Source: Oscillospiraceae bacterium
Lineage (GTDB): Bacteria > Bacillota > Clostridia > Oscillospirales > Acutalibacteraceae
Direction: 5' to 3'
Assembly: GCA_015065965.1 (NCBI GenBank)
Contig: SVPH01000001.1
Span: forward strand, 123,963 to 187,962
DNA: 64,000 nucleotides
This document shows, piece by piece, positions 43,458 through 52,572 of this stretch (positions are counted from its first letter, which is position 1; each line of letters begins with the position of its first letter). Made by a program: the position numbers and the translations under genes. The notes beneath the pieces are model-generated. The model ran no database searches. It had not been told where the DNA came from and saw only the letters and a list, made by a program, of their open reading frames with translations.

Positions 43458-44855
43458 TTAACCGAGGGCTTTGCCAAGGTTGCCGAGAACTGCAAAAAGT
43501 CTGCCCCAGATATCGCTCTGCATTGCATCTGCAATGAAAGCGGGTACAGTGTCGAGAAGGAAGTTTGCTACTGTTTCGAAGAATGAACCGATCTGAGTCC
43601 ATATATTGTTTACCTTACCGATTTTAACTTCGTATTCTTCAGTAAATGCTTCTCCGTCTGACCAGTTTGCTGAACCGTCTTCAAGCTTGCCTTTGTATTC
43701 CTGAGTTTTGAATATAACAGCGATTTTAACTGTTTTTTCAGCAAAGTCTTCTGCAGTGAATTTGCCTGTCTGTGAAAGTTTTACGGTATCCCATGAAGCA
43801 GAAGTAACGGGAGTCTGACCGAATGTTACGTTATAAGCAATGGGAACAATTCTTGTATCACCGTAGATAACATTGTTCATGTTTGCAGGGCCGTCACCCT
43901 TAACGGTGAATTCGATTCCTTCGTTAGCATACTGACCGTCTTTAGCAGTAAATGTGATGTTCTTTCTTTGAGCAAGAGTGTTTGCTCTTTCGTTTGTCTT
44001 AACAACGATAGCGTTGCTTACAAGTGAAGGATCTTCGTTTGCTTCGTCATACTTGAATCTTGCATAGAAAGTATACTGTGTGTTTGCTGTAAGACCGGTG
44101 AATTCGTTTGAATCCTGCCATGTTTTACCGTCGCGTGAGAATTCAACATTTTTATCTTTTGTGCCGAGTGTGATTGATTTGTTTGTTTTATCTTCAAGGA
44201 AGAGATCAGGAACTTCCAAAGTGCCGGACTCTTTTGTGATAACAACAATTGATGCAACAGGGCTTTCATAATATGTATCTGTTGCCTTTTTTCTTGCTTC
44301 AACAAGGTATTTGGTGTCAGGATCAAGTGTGTTGTACTTGATTGCAGCGCTGCCCTTTGAATCAGACCAGGGGAATTTAACTGTTGTTGAATCGTTTTCA
44401 ATAACAGAAAGTTGATACTCGCAGCCCGAAACAGCAGAAATGACGATTGATGTTGAAGTGATTTCTGTGGGAACAGGATTTGCGGGAGCATTCTGCGATT
44501 TCTTTATAGAAACTGAAAGAGTTCCGATTGCAATTATTGCATCGCCTTCAGTTACAGTTGCCATTATAGTGTAGGTTTTGCCTGTTTTGATGCCGTCAAA
44601 ACGGGTTCTGCCGTCATTAAGATGAAGAACTTCTTCTACATCATTTTCAGGAGTAAGTACAACATCGGCTGTTTTGCCGTTATACATGATTTTGTTAACG
44701 GTGATAGCATCTTTATCAGCGTTGAGTTCATAGTCTGCTTCAGTGAGAGTAATGGTTGCTGCTGCGGCATTTGCAACAACTGCCATGCATGAGAACATCA
44801 TGAGCATTGCCATGAGGAGCGCAAGCATTTTCTTTGATACGTTTGCGATTTTCAT
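43458..44855 (-). CDS. Secreted Fn3-type protein with hydrophobic C-terminal tail
   Basis: The 465-residue protein has a clear signal peptide (MLALLMAMLMMFSCMAVVANA, cleavage near AxA at about residue 31), a beta-rich stretch, two fibronectin-III-like domains (about 130-215 and 215-300, with TQYTFYARFKYDE), a further Ig-like domain and a tail with IWTQIGSFFETVANFLLDTVPAFIADAM, which is hydrophobic and helical. It has no sortase motif. It would be secreted or loosely attached by the tail. The function is unknown; Fn3 domains often occur in surface glycan-binding proteins. It has a GGAGGA site eight bases from the start. Confidence 0.75.
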   Translation of the reverse strand: MKIANVSKKMLALLMAMLMMFSCMAVVANAAAATITLTEADYELNADKDAITVNKIMYNGKTADVVLTPENDVEEVLHLNDGRTRFDGIKTGKTYTIMATVTEGDAIIAIGTLSVSIKKSQNAPANPVPTEITSTSIVISAVSGCEYQLSVIENDSTTVKFPWSDSKGSAAIKYNTLDPDTKYLVEARKKATDTYYESPVASIVVITKESGTLEVPDLFLEDKTNKSITLGTKDKNVEFSRDGKTWQDSNEFTGLTANTQYTFYARFKYDEANEDPSLVSNAIVVKTNERANTLAQRKNITFTAKDGQYANEGIEFTVKGDGPANMNNVIYGDTRIVPIAYNVTFGQTPVTSASWDTVKLSQTGKFTAEDFAEKTVKIAVIFKTQEYKGKLEDGSANWSDGEAFTEEYEVKIGKVNNIWTQIGSFFETVANFLLDTVPAFIADAMQSDIWGRLFAVLGNLGKALG

Positions 44856-44979
44856 TGTTTATATCCTCCGTTTTATAAATTTTTCTCAAAGAAATTTGAG
44901 AAGGTTATACTGCATTATAACACATCGCATTTAAAAATGGAATAGTTAATTTTTAACTTTTTATAAATTTTATGGGTTA

Positions 44980-45008
44980 TTGACAATTAAAAAACAATTT
45001 ATTATAGT
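44980..45008 (+). promoter_or_regulatory. Promoter of the C_GCAxxG_C_C gene
   Basis: Perfect TTGACA, a 17-base spacer and TATAGT, ending 37 bases upstream of the ATG at 45046. Confidence 0.7.
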
Positions 45009-45045
45009 AAAAGTATAAACAGACACCGACAAAGGAGAGATTTCT

Positions 45046-45495
45046 ATGAGCAAGGCAGATAATGCAAAGCAACTTTTTGAGAGCGGATGCAACTGCTGTC
45101 AGGCGGTTTTTTGCGCTTTTCTTGAAAATACAAATCTTACAAAAGAGGAAGCACTGCGGCTTTCGGCAGGCTTTGGCGGCGGTTTCGGCAGACTGCGTGA
45201 GGTTTGCGGAGCGGTCAGCGGCATGACAATGGTCCTTTCAAACCGATTTGCTTCAACAGACCCTAATGACCATGAAAAAAAAGCGGAACTTTATGCGCTG
45301 ATTCAAAAAGCGGCAGGGGAGTTCAAAGAAGAAAACGGTTCGATAGTATGCCGTGAATTGCTCGGTTTGCAAGAGAAAAAGTCTGCTCCTGTGCCGGAAG
45401 AACGCACAAAGGAGTATTATAAAAAACGACCTTGTTCGGAACTTGTGCATTGCGCAGCGGCAATTGCAGAGAAATATCTTGAGGAAAACAAATAA
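45046..45495 (+). CDS. C_GCAxxG_C_C family protein
   Basis: The 149-residue protein has the name-giving motif: SGCNCCQAVF, then AGFGGGFGRLREVCGAVSGM, and late Cys residues in VCRELLGL and RPCSELVHCAAA. The conserved cysteines suggest a metal or redox site; members are often found with redox proteins, but the function has not been established. It has a consensus promoter and an AAAGGAGAG ribosome binding site and is monocistronic. Confidence 0.92.
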   Translation: MSKADNAKQLFESGCNCCQAVFCAFLENTNLTKEEALRLSAGFGGGFGRLREVCGAVSGMTMVLSNRFASTDPNDHEKKAELYALIQKAAGEFKEENGSIVCRELLGLQEKKSAPVPEERTKEYYKKRPCSELVHCAAAIAEKYLEENK

Positions 45496-45547
45496 ACTGC
45501 CATGTGTTTGTCATACCGAGCGTAATCGAAGAATCATTTACAAAAAA

Positions 45548-45593
45548 ATACCGCTTCTATCACACTTTAACATTAAAATGATAGAAGCGGTAT
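45548..45593. terminator. Long inverted repeat, probable convergent terminator
   Basis: A perfect 15-base stem (ATACCGCTTCTATCA / TGATAGAAGCGGTAT) with a 16-base loop lies between the C_GCAxxG_C_C gene and the convergent RHH gene. It has no long T-run on the plus strand; on the minus strand TTTTTTTG follows, which fits an end for the RHH transcript. Confidence 0.7.
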
Positions 45594-45642
45594 AAATATT
45601 TGTTATGGTATGAATGGAATGCAAAACCGTTACGCACTGTGG

Positions 45643-45831
45643 TTATTTGATTTCACAGTTTTCAATTGCATAATCAAGCAAAATGTTAATCAGTTCATTG
45701 CGCGAACGGTTGGATTCTTTAGAAAGATTATCAAGATTATTTACGGTTTCGTCTTTTATGCGTATTGAAAATGTTTTGTAACCGTCTTCGCCTTTCAGCG
45801 TTTTTTTACTGATTACAAGTTTTTCTTTCAT
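45643..45831 (-). CDS. Ribbon-helix-helix DNA-binding protein
   Basis: The 62-residue protein has a strand (YKTFSIRIKDE) followed by two helices (TVNNLDNLSKESNRSRNELINILLDYAIENC), the Arc/CopG fold. It would bind DNA as a dimer. No toxin gene adjoins it, so it is not obviously an antitoxin. It is divergent from the membrane protein at 45944, with an AT-rich region holding several ATGTTA/TAACAT-type partial inverted repeats between, where it might bind. Confidence 0.8.
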   Translation of the reverse strand: MKEKLVISKKTLKGEDGYKTFSIRIKDETVNNLDNLSKESNRSRNELINILLDYAIENCEIK

Positions 45832-45943
45832 GGCGAATCACCTCACCATTATTATAACTTGACTTTTAATGTCACAGTATGTTATTATTGTTAACATAAA
45901 ATATGTTATAAAACATATTGTGAAATTGAAAGGGGTTATAACC

Positions 45944-47098
45944 GTGAAAGAAAATGATACTCAGAGATTTGAGCAGCCTGCTGTTGATTTGAATAATGCA
46001 GACAGGGAACAGGCTTATCTCAATGCAATGCGCACTTTGGAAAAAGAGAAGGAAGATGCAAAAAAAGCAGAGGCAGAAGCAAAAAAAGCAAAGAAGAAAG
46101 CAAAACGCAAAAAAAGAATGAAAACTCTCGGCATTATCGTTGCCGCTTTTATTGCGTTCTGCGTTTTATCACCCACCATTTTTTCTGCTTCGGCAAAGAA
46201 GAATATAAATAAATATATTTCGAATCCCGACAGCAGAACAACCACCCTCGAACAGTTGGTTGATGAATATCTGGAATTTGAAGAGTCGGAATCCAAAGAA
46301 CAAAAAACACTTTTTAAACTCGGCAAAAAAGCAATCTCAGAAGAGGAATACGGTGCTGCGGCATATCTTTTTAAGGTGTGCTCGGAAAATACCGATAAAT
46401 ACGATAGCGATATTGCGGATGAAATAAGTGAAGTTGACATAAATAAGGTTGATGCTGAAAAAGCAAGCGGTTATGCTTCACTTGCAAGTCTCGGTAAGGA
46501 TAAAGGCCTTACATTTGATGAAAAAACCAACGAAGCAATTTTCGGTTTTGCAAAACAGGCGGAAGCAAACAAAGATTATGAAACTGTTATGAATCTTTAT
46601 TCTGTATACAGCGGAACAGAGGATGTAACCGAAGGACTGAAAAATGCACAGTATAATGTTGCCATAAACTACATAGAGGATGAACTTTATCATTTAGCGG
46701 CAGAAAAGTTCAAAGAACTTGGTAATTATAAATACAGCAAGCATCTTTATCTTTGGTCAAGTGTCGAGGCGGCTAAAGGCGTTGATAACACAAACACGGC
46801 CAGAAACGAACTTAAAGCAAAACTGAAGGATCCTGCATCATATCAGGAAAATTCGGCAACACACACTGCGGTTGGTTCTGTCAGAGAGGACAGATTGGGC
46901 AAGCAGATAGTGGTAATTGTATACAGCGTAAGAATCAATTATTCCGCAACAAACAGTTTTGGCGGAAGAATTACAGATGATTATCTGTGGACTCAGGAAA
47001 AGCAAGGTGATCTTGATGCGGATGGTATTGACGAGGGAGAACTCAAGCAGTTCCTTCGTATGCATAAAAACAAAGTTCTTGAAACTGTAAAAGCATAA
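45944..47098 (+). CDS. Membrane protein with coiled coil and repeat-type outer domain
   Basis: From the GTG at 45944 (preceded by AAAGGGG) the product has 384 residues: an N-terminal region with a Lys/Ala/Glu coiled coil (about 24-60), one transmembrane helix (about 63-82) and a helical repeat domain (about 90-290, TPR-like: AYLFKVCSENTDKYDSD, AAEKFKELGNYKYSKHLY). It ends with a beta-rich domain carrying VVIVYSVRINYSATNSFGG. The frame's 25 upstream codons look like AT-rich noncoding sequence. Function is unknown. A strong bidirectional terminator follows. Confidence 0.7.
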   Translation: MKENDTQRFEQPAVDLNNADREQAYLNAMRTLEKEKEDAKKAEAEAKKAKKKAKRKKRMKTLGIIVAAFIAFCVLSPTIFSASAKKNINKYISNPDSRTTTLEQLVDEYLEFEESESKEQKTLFKLGKKAISEEEYGAAAYLFKVCSENTDKYDSDIADEISEVDINKVDAEKASGYASLASLGKDKGLTFDEKTNEAIFGFAKQAEANKDYETVMNLYSVYSGTEDVTEGLKNAQYNVAINYIEDELYHLAAEKFKELGNYKYSKHLYLWSSVEAAKGVDNTNTARNELKAKLKDPASYQENSATHTAVGSVREDRLGKQIVVIVYSVRINYSATNSFGGRITDDYLWTQEKQGDLDADGIDEGELKQFLRMHKNKVLETVKA

Positions 47099-47103
47099 TA
47101 AAA

Positions 47104-47136
47104 ACAGGGACTGATATCAGTCCCTGTAATTTTTTG
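47104..47136. terminator. Bidirectional terminator between the membrane protein and kdgK
   Basis: A perfect 24-base palindrome (half-site ACAGGGACTGAT) followed by a TTTTTT run on the plus strand; on the minus strand it lies after the kdgK stop at 47142. Confidence 0.88.
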
Positions 47137-47141
47137 TGTTC

Positions 47142-48164
47142 TTATCTCTGTACTCTTCCCGAGCCGTCGCCGCCTGCGAGTTTTTCAATTTCGGCAACCG
47201 AAACTCTGTTGAAGTCGCCTTCGATTGAGTGCTTGAGTGCCGATGCTGCAACCGCAAATTCAATTGCGCTTTGTGTATCTTTTCCGCTGAGCAGAGCATA
47301 AATCAATCCGCCGCCGAAACTGTCGCCGCCGCCAACTCTGTCAACTATGCGCAGGTGATATTCTTTTGAGAAACAGTAGTTCTCGCCGTCATAGAGCATG
47401 CCTGCCCAGTCATTATCGCTTGCGGAAATTGAAGTTCTGAGGGTGATTGCAACTTTTTCAAAACCGAATTTATCGGCAAGTTGCTTTGCAACCGATTTGT
47501 AGCCTTCTTTGTTGAGTTTTCCGCCGTAGATATCTGTATTTTCAGCCTCAATGCCGAAAACATCTTTTGCATCTTCTTCGTTTGAAATGCATACATCAAC
47601 ATATTTGCAAAGTTCGCTCATTGCTTCCCTTGCTTCTGCTCTTGTCCAAAGTTTGCCTCTGTAGTTAAGGTCGCATGAAACTTTGACACCTTTTGCTTTG
47701 GCTGCTATACAAGCCTGCTTACAGATTTCAACAAGGTTTGCACCCAGAGCAGGGGTGATGCCTGTAAAGTGGAACCAGTCTGCGCCTTCAAAAATGCTGT
47801 CCCAATCAAAATCAGAGGGATCAGCCTCCTGAATTGCGGAATGCGCTCTGTCATAAATACATACGCTGCCTCTCTGAGAAGCGCCTTTTTCAAGGAAATA
47901 TATGCCTACTCTGTCGCCGCCGCGAACGATTTTGCTTGTGTCGACGCCAAAGTAACGCAGTGAATTAACCGCTGCCTGACCGATTGCGTGAGCAGGGAGT
48001 TTTGTTACATAAACGGAATCAAAACCGTAGTTTGCAAGTGAAACGGAAACATTTGCCTCACCGCCGCCGAAGGTAGCCTGAAGTTGGTCATCCTGAAAGA
48101 AGCGGTAATATCCGTTGGGTGCAAGGCGAAGCATAATTTCGCCAAAGGTTACTACTCTTGCCAT
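47142..48164 (-). CDS. kdgK: 2-keto-3-deoxygluconate kinase
   Basis: The 340-residue PfkB-family sugar kinase starts VVTFGEIMLRLAPNGYYRFFQ and has the GGGEANVSVSLANYG motif and, late, VDRVGGGDSFGGGLIYALLSG with the catalytic Asp. The family's KDG kinases phosphorylate 2-keto-3-deoxygluconate to KDPG. It overlaps the eda stop by one base (TAATG). With eda and uxuA it forms the lower pathway from D-mannonate. Confidence 0.92.
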   Translation of the reverse strand: MARVVTFGEIMLRLAPNGYYRFFQDDQLQATFGGGEANVSVSLANYGFDSVYVTKLPAHAIGQAAVNSLRYFGVDTSKIVRGGDRVGIYFLEKGASQRGSVCIYDRAHSAIQEADPSDFDWDSIFEGADWFHFTGITPALGANLVEICKQACIAAKAKGVKVSCDLNYRGKLWTRAEAREAMSELCKYVDVCISNEEDAKDVFGIEAENTDIYGGKLNKEGYKSVAKQLADKFGFEKVAITLRTSISASDNDWAGMLYDGENYCFSKEYHLRIVDRVGGGDSFGGGLIYALLSGKDTQSAIEFAVAASALKHSIEGDFNRVSVAEIEKLAGGDGSGRVQR

Positions 48165-48805
48165 TATTTTCTTGCCTCCTTGACTATTTCAACCGATTTT
48201 TTGCAAAGGTCGATGATTTCATCCCATTTCTGATTGTCGATAAGGTCGGCGGTTACCATGTATGAGCCGCCGCATGCAGCGATAACGGGGCATGCGAGGT
48301 ATTCACCGAGATTTTTGAGTGAAATACCGCCTGTGGGCATAACCTTAAACATGGGGAATGGTGCGCTCATAGCCTTGATTTTTGCAAGACCGCCGCTCTG
48401 TTCAGCAGGGAAGAACTTGAGAACATCAAGACCGAGTCTGTATGCAGTGTGGTAGTCTGTAGGGGTTGTGCAGCCTGCATAGATAGGAATATCTTTGCTC
48501 TGGCAATATTTAACAATCTCTTCATCAAGACCGGGAGTTACAATGAATTTTGCGCCTGCAGCAATTGCTTCGTCAACTTGTGCTGTTGTGAGAACCGTTC
48601 CTGCGCCTACAAGCATTTCGGGAACATTTTCGCTCATGAGTTTAATTGCGGTTGCGGCACCTGCTGCACGGAAAGTTACTTCCGCAACGGGAACACCGCC
48701 TTCAACAAGAGCCTTTGCAAGAGCAACCGAATCCCTTTCGGGGTTGTTGAGTTTTATAACGGGCACTACGCCGATTGACATTATTTTTTCTGAAATTGCG
48801 TTCAT
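48164..48805 (-). CDS. eda: KDPG/KHG aldolase
   Basis: The 213-residue class I aldolase has VVPVIKLNNPERDSVALAKALVEGGVPVAEVTFR and GAGTVLTTAQVDEAIAAGAKFIVTPGLD, and the Schiff-base lysine region FFPAEQSGG preceded by LDVLKFFP. It splits KDPG into pyruvate and glyceraldehyde-3-phosphate. It has GGAGGT seven to nine bases from the start and lies between uxuA and kdgK. Confidence 0.95.
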   Translation of the reverse strand: MNAISEKIMSIGVVPVIKLNNPERDSVALAKALVEGGVPVAEVTFRAAGAATAIKLMSENVPEMLVGAGTVLTTAQVDEAIAAGAKFIVTPGLDEEIVKYCQSKDIPIYAGCTTPTDYHTAYRLGLDVLKFFPAEQSGGLAKIKAMSAPFPMFKVMPTGGISLKNLGEYLACPVIAACGGSYMVTADLIDNQKWDEIIDLCKKSVEIVKEARK

Positions 48806-48823
48806 TATTATATTACCTCCGAT

Positions 48824-49870
48824 TTATTTAACGGCTTTTTCACAAGCCTCAAAAAGTCCGTTGATATATGCGGCACCGAGAGCGCGGTCAAAAAGACCGT
48901 AGCCGGGTTTGCCCGTTTCGCCCCAAATCATTCTGCCGTGGTCAGGTCTTACATAGCCGTCAAATCCTGTTTCAACAAGAGCCTTTGTAATTTCATACAT
49001 GTCGAGGCTGCCGCACTTTGAAAGATGACCCTGTTCTTCAAAACTTCCGTCGGGAAGAATAAGAATATTTCTCATGTGCATGAAAGCAATTCTGTCCATT
49101 GCGCTGTATTTACGAACCATTGCAGTTACATCGTTTGATGCTGCGCAGCCGAGAGAACCTGTGCAAAGGCAAAGGCTGTTTGCAGGGCTGTCAACAACAG
49201 CAAGCATTCTGTCAAGATTTTCTTCGCAGGTAATGATTCTGGGCAGGCCGAAAATGGGGTACGGCGGGTCATCGGGATGGATTGCCATGCGCACACCGCA
49301 TTCTTCTGCAACGGGAATGACTTTTTTAAGGAAACGTTCAAGATTTGCCCAAAGACCTTCCTCGCCGATTTCGCCGTAAGCGGAGATAAGTTCCCTGACT
49401 TGTTCCTGAGTATAACTTGAATCCCAGCCGGGCAGATGAATATCATCTTTAAGAGGGTCAAGACCTTTCATTTGTTCCCAATACATAACGAGGCTTGTTG
49501 AGCCGTCGGCTGCTTCTTTGTCAAGTTGGGTGCGTGTCCAGTCAAAAACGGGCATAAAGTTGTATGTTACGCACTTAACACCGTATTTTGCACAGCGGCG
49601 GATATTTTCGCAGTAAACATCAATAAGTTTGTCAACTTCTCCTCTGCCGAGTTTGATATCCTCATGCACGGGAATTGACTCAACAACATCAAAAACAAGA
49701 CCGTTATCCTCACACTGTTTTTTCATTTTTGCAAGGCTTTCTTCCGGCCAGACTTCACCGGGCTTAACATCGTAAACTGCACTTACAATGCTGCGCATAT
49801 TCGGAATCTGGCGGATATACTCAAGTGAAATGGGGTCTGATTCGCCGTACCAGCGGAATGACATTTTCAT
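48824..49870 (-). CDS. uxuA: Mannonate dehydratase
   Basis: The 348-residue enzyme has the UxuA start ([23 protein letters not shown]) and the metal-site segments [33 protein letters not shown] and FMHMRNI, and ends [13 protein letters not shown]. It converts D-mannonate to 2-keto-3-deoxygluconate. It leads the uxuA-eda-kdgK operon, 18 bases before eda. The upstream isomerase (UxaC) and oxidoreductase (UxuB) are not in the window; hexuronate must be prepared by genes elsewhere. GGAGG ribosome binding site. Confidence 0.95.
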   Translation of the reverse strand: MKMSFRWYGESDPISLEYIRQIPNMRSIVSAVYDVKPGEVWPEESLAKMKKQCEDNGLVFDVVESIPVHEDIKLGRGEVDKLIDVYCENIRRCAKYGVKCVTYNFMPVFDWTRTQLDKEAADGSTSLVMYWEQMKGLDPLKDDIHLPGWDSSYTQEQVRELISAYGEIGEEGLWANLERFLKKVIPVAEECGVRMAIHPDDPPYPIFGLPRIITCEENLDRMLAVVDSPANSLCLCTGSLGCAASNDVTAMVRKYSAMDRIAFMHMRNILILPDGSFEEQGHLSKCGSLDMYEITKALVETGFDGYVRPDHGRMIWGETGKPGYGLFDRALGAAYINGLFEACEKAVK

Positions 49871-50013
49871 TGAATTTTCCTCCTAAACAGAAATTTTTAT
49901 CATCAGAGCATCAATGCCCTTTTTCTACAGCATAATTATAGCACGAGTTTGTGTCAATATCAATGCATTATTTATTGGAATATCGGTAATTATTTTGTAT
50001 AAATATGAGATAT

Positions 50014-50033
50014 TGCAATGCAAATGCAATGCA
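50014..50033 (+). promoter_or_regulatory. Tandem direct repeats near the RHH/radical SAM promoter
   Basis: TGCAATGCA occurs twice with an 11-base period, immediately upstream of a TATAAT at 50055-50060. Ribbon-helix-helix proteins often bind short tandem repeats spaced about one helical turn apart, and the first gene of the unit encodes such a protein, so this may be its own operator. This is an inference. Confidence 0.45.
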
Positions 50034-50091
50034 GGAAGAAAACGATAGTTTTTGTATAATTATTTTTAAGAAAGAGAAAAAAGGTGATTCG

Positions 50092-50304
50092 ATGAAGAAG
50101 TTTCAAATTCCGGCGATACCGCCTACTACCAATAAATGTGTTCGCTTTCCTAACGACGTTATTGAGAGAGTTGAAAATGCAATTAACGGAAAGCAGTGTA
50201 CTTTTTCTGCTTTTGTTGTTGAAGCAGTGAGAATAGCGTTGGAAAATTTGGAAGAAGCGGAGAACAATGAAAGCACTTCCGAAAAAAAGGGGGAAAGTGT
50301 ATGA
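50092..50304 (+). CDS. Small RHH-like DNA-binding protein coupled to a radical SAM gene
   Basis: From the ATG at 50092 (AAAGGTG upstream) the 70-residue protein has a short strand (NKCVRFPNDVIERV) followed by helices (TFSAFVVEAVRIALENLEEAE) in the ribbon-helix-helix pattern, then an acidic tail. It overlaps the radical SAM gene by four bases (ATGA). The coupling and the upstream direct repeats suggest autoregulation of the pair. Confidence 0.7.
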   Translation: MKKFQIPAIPPTTNKCVRFPNDVIERVENAINGKQCTFSAFVVEAVRIALENLEEAENNESTSEKKGESV

Positions 50305-51788
50305 GGACAGTTTTGTTTTATCCTCGAATAGAAAATTCTTATTTACCTTCTTATGCTCCGTTGGGACTTATCTCTATAGCAACTTTTCTGAATAACAACG
50401 GACATGAAACTGTTATCTGTGACCGATTTTTTAATGAAGAAAAGGTTGAATTGATACTTACGAAGAACAAGCCCGATATGGTGGGTGTTTCGGTAATATC
50501 GAATGAATTTATTGAAGATGCAGTTGTTATATCAAAGGCTGCAAGAGAATATGGTGTTCCTGTTATTTGGGGTGGCCCTTTGGCTTCGTTTATATCCCAA
50601 GAAATATTGGAAAGCGGTTATGCCGATTATGTGAGTATCAACGAAGGTGAGTTTACGTGGTTGGAACTTGCCGAAGCATTTAAAAATAAAAGAACTTTTG
50701 ATGATATAAAAGGGTTGGCTTATCTCAAAAGCGGAGAATATATACAAACAGAAAAAAGGGAGTTTATGGATCTTTCTGTTTTGCCGAGTCTTGATTGGTC
50801 TCTTGTGGATGCTGAAAAATATTTTCAAATCAACTACGGCTTTGATAACATGCTTACAACTTACAATTCTAAAGGATGTACTGGAAGTTGCACATTTTGT
50901 TACAATCATCTCTTTCACTCATCAACACGAAGAAAAAGACCGATTTCGGTTGTGATAGAAGAAATGCGTTGTTTGGTTGAAGAAAAAGGCGCAGGAGGCT
51001 TTGAGTTCACGGATGATTTGCTGTTTGCAAATGAAGATGAAGTCATAGAGTTTTGCAATGCTTTGATTGACAGCGAATTGAACACCTGCTGGAGCGGTTT
51101 TATGAGAGTTGATGTTGTAAACAACCTTGCAACCTACGAACTCATGTATAAATCCGGCTGCCGCACATTAAAATATGGGTTGGAATCAGGTTCGGAAAGA
51201 GTACTTAAAAGTATAGGTAAAAAGATTAAATGTGATAATATAGAAAGAAACATTTGTTTCTGTCGTGAGGCAGGGATAACACCAATAGCAATGTTTATAT
51301 TCGGGCTGCCGGGTGAGGCAGAAGAAGATATTAAAAAAACCATTGAATTGGCTCAGAAAATTAAAAGCAAAGGTGCTGTTTTAGGGTTGAGTTTTTATAC
51401 GCCTGTTCCGGGAACGGTTATGTATAAGCAACTTGTGGAAAAAGGAAAGATAACGCCGTTAAAAACACTTGACGAGTATTCAAAAATCAGTTTTGGTGAA
51501 CAACTTTCGGTTAATGTTTCCGAAATTTCTTCAAAAGAATTGAAGATTATAAAGTTGTATTTCCGCTTGGTAGGTCTTACCACACAAACCGACAATTCTC
51601 CCGGTGAACAGCTTAACAAACTTATAAAAAACACCTTGAAATCCATGAGCGGCAGAGGTGCTGTGCATTTTCTGAAAAGCGGATTTTTTACCGCATATAG
51701 GCTTGCAGAATCACTTACTGTTTTTTGTCATCCTAAAATCAGAAAAAAGTACGGTTTGTATTTTAAAGCGCAGAATATAAAGTCTTAA
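50301..51788 (+). CDS. B12-binding-domain radical SAM protein
   Basis: The 495-residue protein starts with a B12-binding-like Rossmann domain (about 1-130, PLGLISIATFLNNNGHETVICDRFF), lacking the DxHxxG motif. A radical SAM barrel follows, with Cys193, Cys197 and Cys200 (CTGSCTFCYN) for the iron-sulfur cluster and the TLKYGLESGSERVL and MFIFGLPGEAEED strands. The C-terminal tail (about 400-495) is helical. This architecture covers methyltransferases, cyclases and ring-forming enzymes, so the reaction cannot be read here. The only neighbour in the unit is the small RHH protein; a peptide or lipid substrate gene is not seen. Confidence 0.88.
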   Translation: MRTVLFYPRIENSYLPSYAPLGLISIATFLNNNGHETVICDRFFNEEKVELILTKNKPDMVGVSVISNEFIEDAVVISKAAREYGVPVIWGGPLASFISQEILESGYADYVSINEGEFTWLELAEAFKNKRTFDDIKGLAYLKSGEYIQTEKREFMDLSVLPSLDWSLVDAEKYFQINYGFDNMLTTYNSKGCTGSCTFCYNHLFHSSTRRKRPISVVIEEMRCLVEEKGAGGFEFTDDLLFANEDEVIEFCNALIDSELNTCWSGFMRVDVVNNLATYELMYKSGCRTLKYGLESGSERVLKSIGKKIKCDNIERNICFCREAGITPIAMFIFGLPGEAEEDIKKTIELAQKIKSKGAVLGLSFYTPVPGTVMYKQLVEKGKITPLKTLDEYSKISFGEQLSVNVSEISSKELKIIKLYFRLVGLTTQTDNSPGEQLNKLIKNTLKSMSGRGAVHFLKSGFFTAYRLAESLTVFCHPKIRKKYGLYFKAQNIKS

Positions 51789-51854
51789 TTCCATAATTAA
51801 TTCATAATTTTTGTGAAATACAAACGCAACCCAAAATACAAGGAGGATTTTTCT

Positions 51855-52499
51855 ATGCCTACAACAAGCATCACTAAAATCAAAACAAAGCAAAACAACC
51901 TTTTTCTTCGTGTCGCAGAGGGTCATTTTGCATCAACACATTCTCACAGCAACTATTATATAGATGTTGCTGCGCAGAAGTCGCGTCTTTCTGAAGCAAA
52001 GGCTGTTGCGAAGGAACTTTGCAGCAATTCCAATTACAAAGTCAGGATTGTTGATACCATTCTTTGCCTTGACGGAACTGAAGTTATAGGTACATGTCTT
52101 GCTGATGAACTTACAAAAAACAATTGGATGAATATTAATGCCCACCAGACAATTTATGTTGTTACTCCTGAAATTATCGGCGGTTCTCAGATCCTTTTCA
52201 GGGATAATATTGTGCCCATGATTCAGGGTAAGCATGTGCTCATTCTTGCTGTTTCGGTTGCATCGGGCGCTACCGTAAAAGCCGCGGTTGAAGCAGTTAA
52301 GTATTACGGCGGCGAACCTGTCGGAATAGAAGCAATTTTCTCAACTGAAAGCGAGTGCAGCGGATACGAAGTCAAGTCTGTTTTCAATCCCAAAGATTTG
52401 CAGGGGTATTTCAGTTGTCCTGCCCATGAATGCCCGCTTTGCAAGGCAGGCAAAAAGATTGATGCGCTTATCAATTGCCACGGATTCTCAAAATTATAA
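51855..52499 (+). CDS. Phosphoribosyltransferase-fold protein lacking the usual acidic PRPP motif
   Basis: The 214-residue protein resembles orotate phosphoribosyltransferases in layout: RVAEGHFASTHSHSNYYIDV start, VVTPEIIGGSQILF hood-like segment, and GKHVLILAVSVASGATVKAAVEAVKYYGG at the PRPP loop position. The two adjacent acidic residues normally found in the loop are replaced (ILAVSVASG). A C-terminal CPAHECPLCKAG motif could bind zinc. The ATG at 51855 with AAGGAGG is chosen. I recall similar proteins in related Clostridia, so this may be a distinct subfamily. It may bind nucleotides without transferring ribose. Confidence 0.7.
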   Translation: MPTTSITKIKTKQNNLFLRVAEGHFASTHSHSNYYIDVAAQKSRLSEAKAVAKELCSNSNYKVRIVDTILCLDGTEVIGTCLADELTKNNWMNINAHQTIYVVTPEIIGGSQILFRDNIVPMIQGKHVLILAVSVASGATVKAAVEAVKYYGGEPVGIEAIFSTESECSGYEVKSVFNPKDLQGYFSCPAHECPLCKAGKKIDALINCHGFSKL

Positions 52500-52511
52500 T
52501 CAGCATTCATA

Positions 52512-52545
52512 AAACGGTCGCACGGATTTCCGCGCGGCCGTTATT
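52512..52545 (+). terminator. Terminator of the PRTase-like gene
   Basis: AACGGTCGC pairs with GCGGCCGTT (one G-T pair), followed by ATTAAAGT. The T-run is weak. Confidence 0.55.
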
Positions 52546-52572
52546 AAAGTATCGTATAAAAAAGGAGTAACG

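Noticed and set aside
45643..45831. Toxin-antitoxin pair
   Set aside because: Only the RHH half exists; no small toxin frame adjoins it on the same strand.
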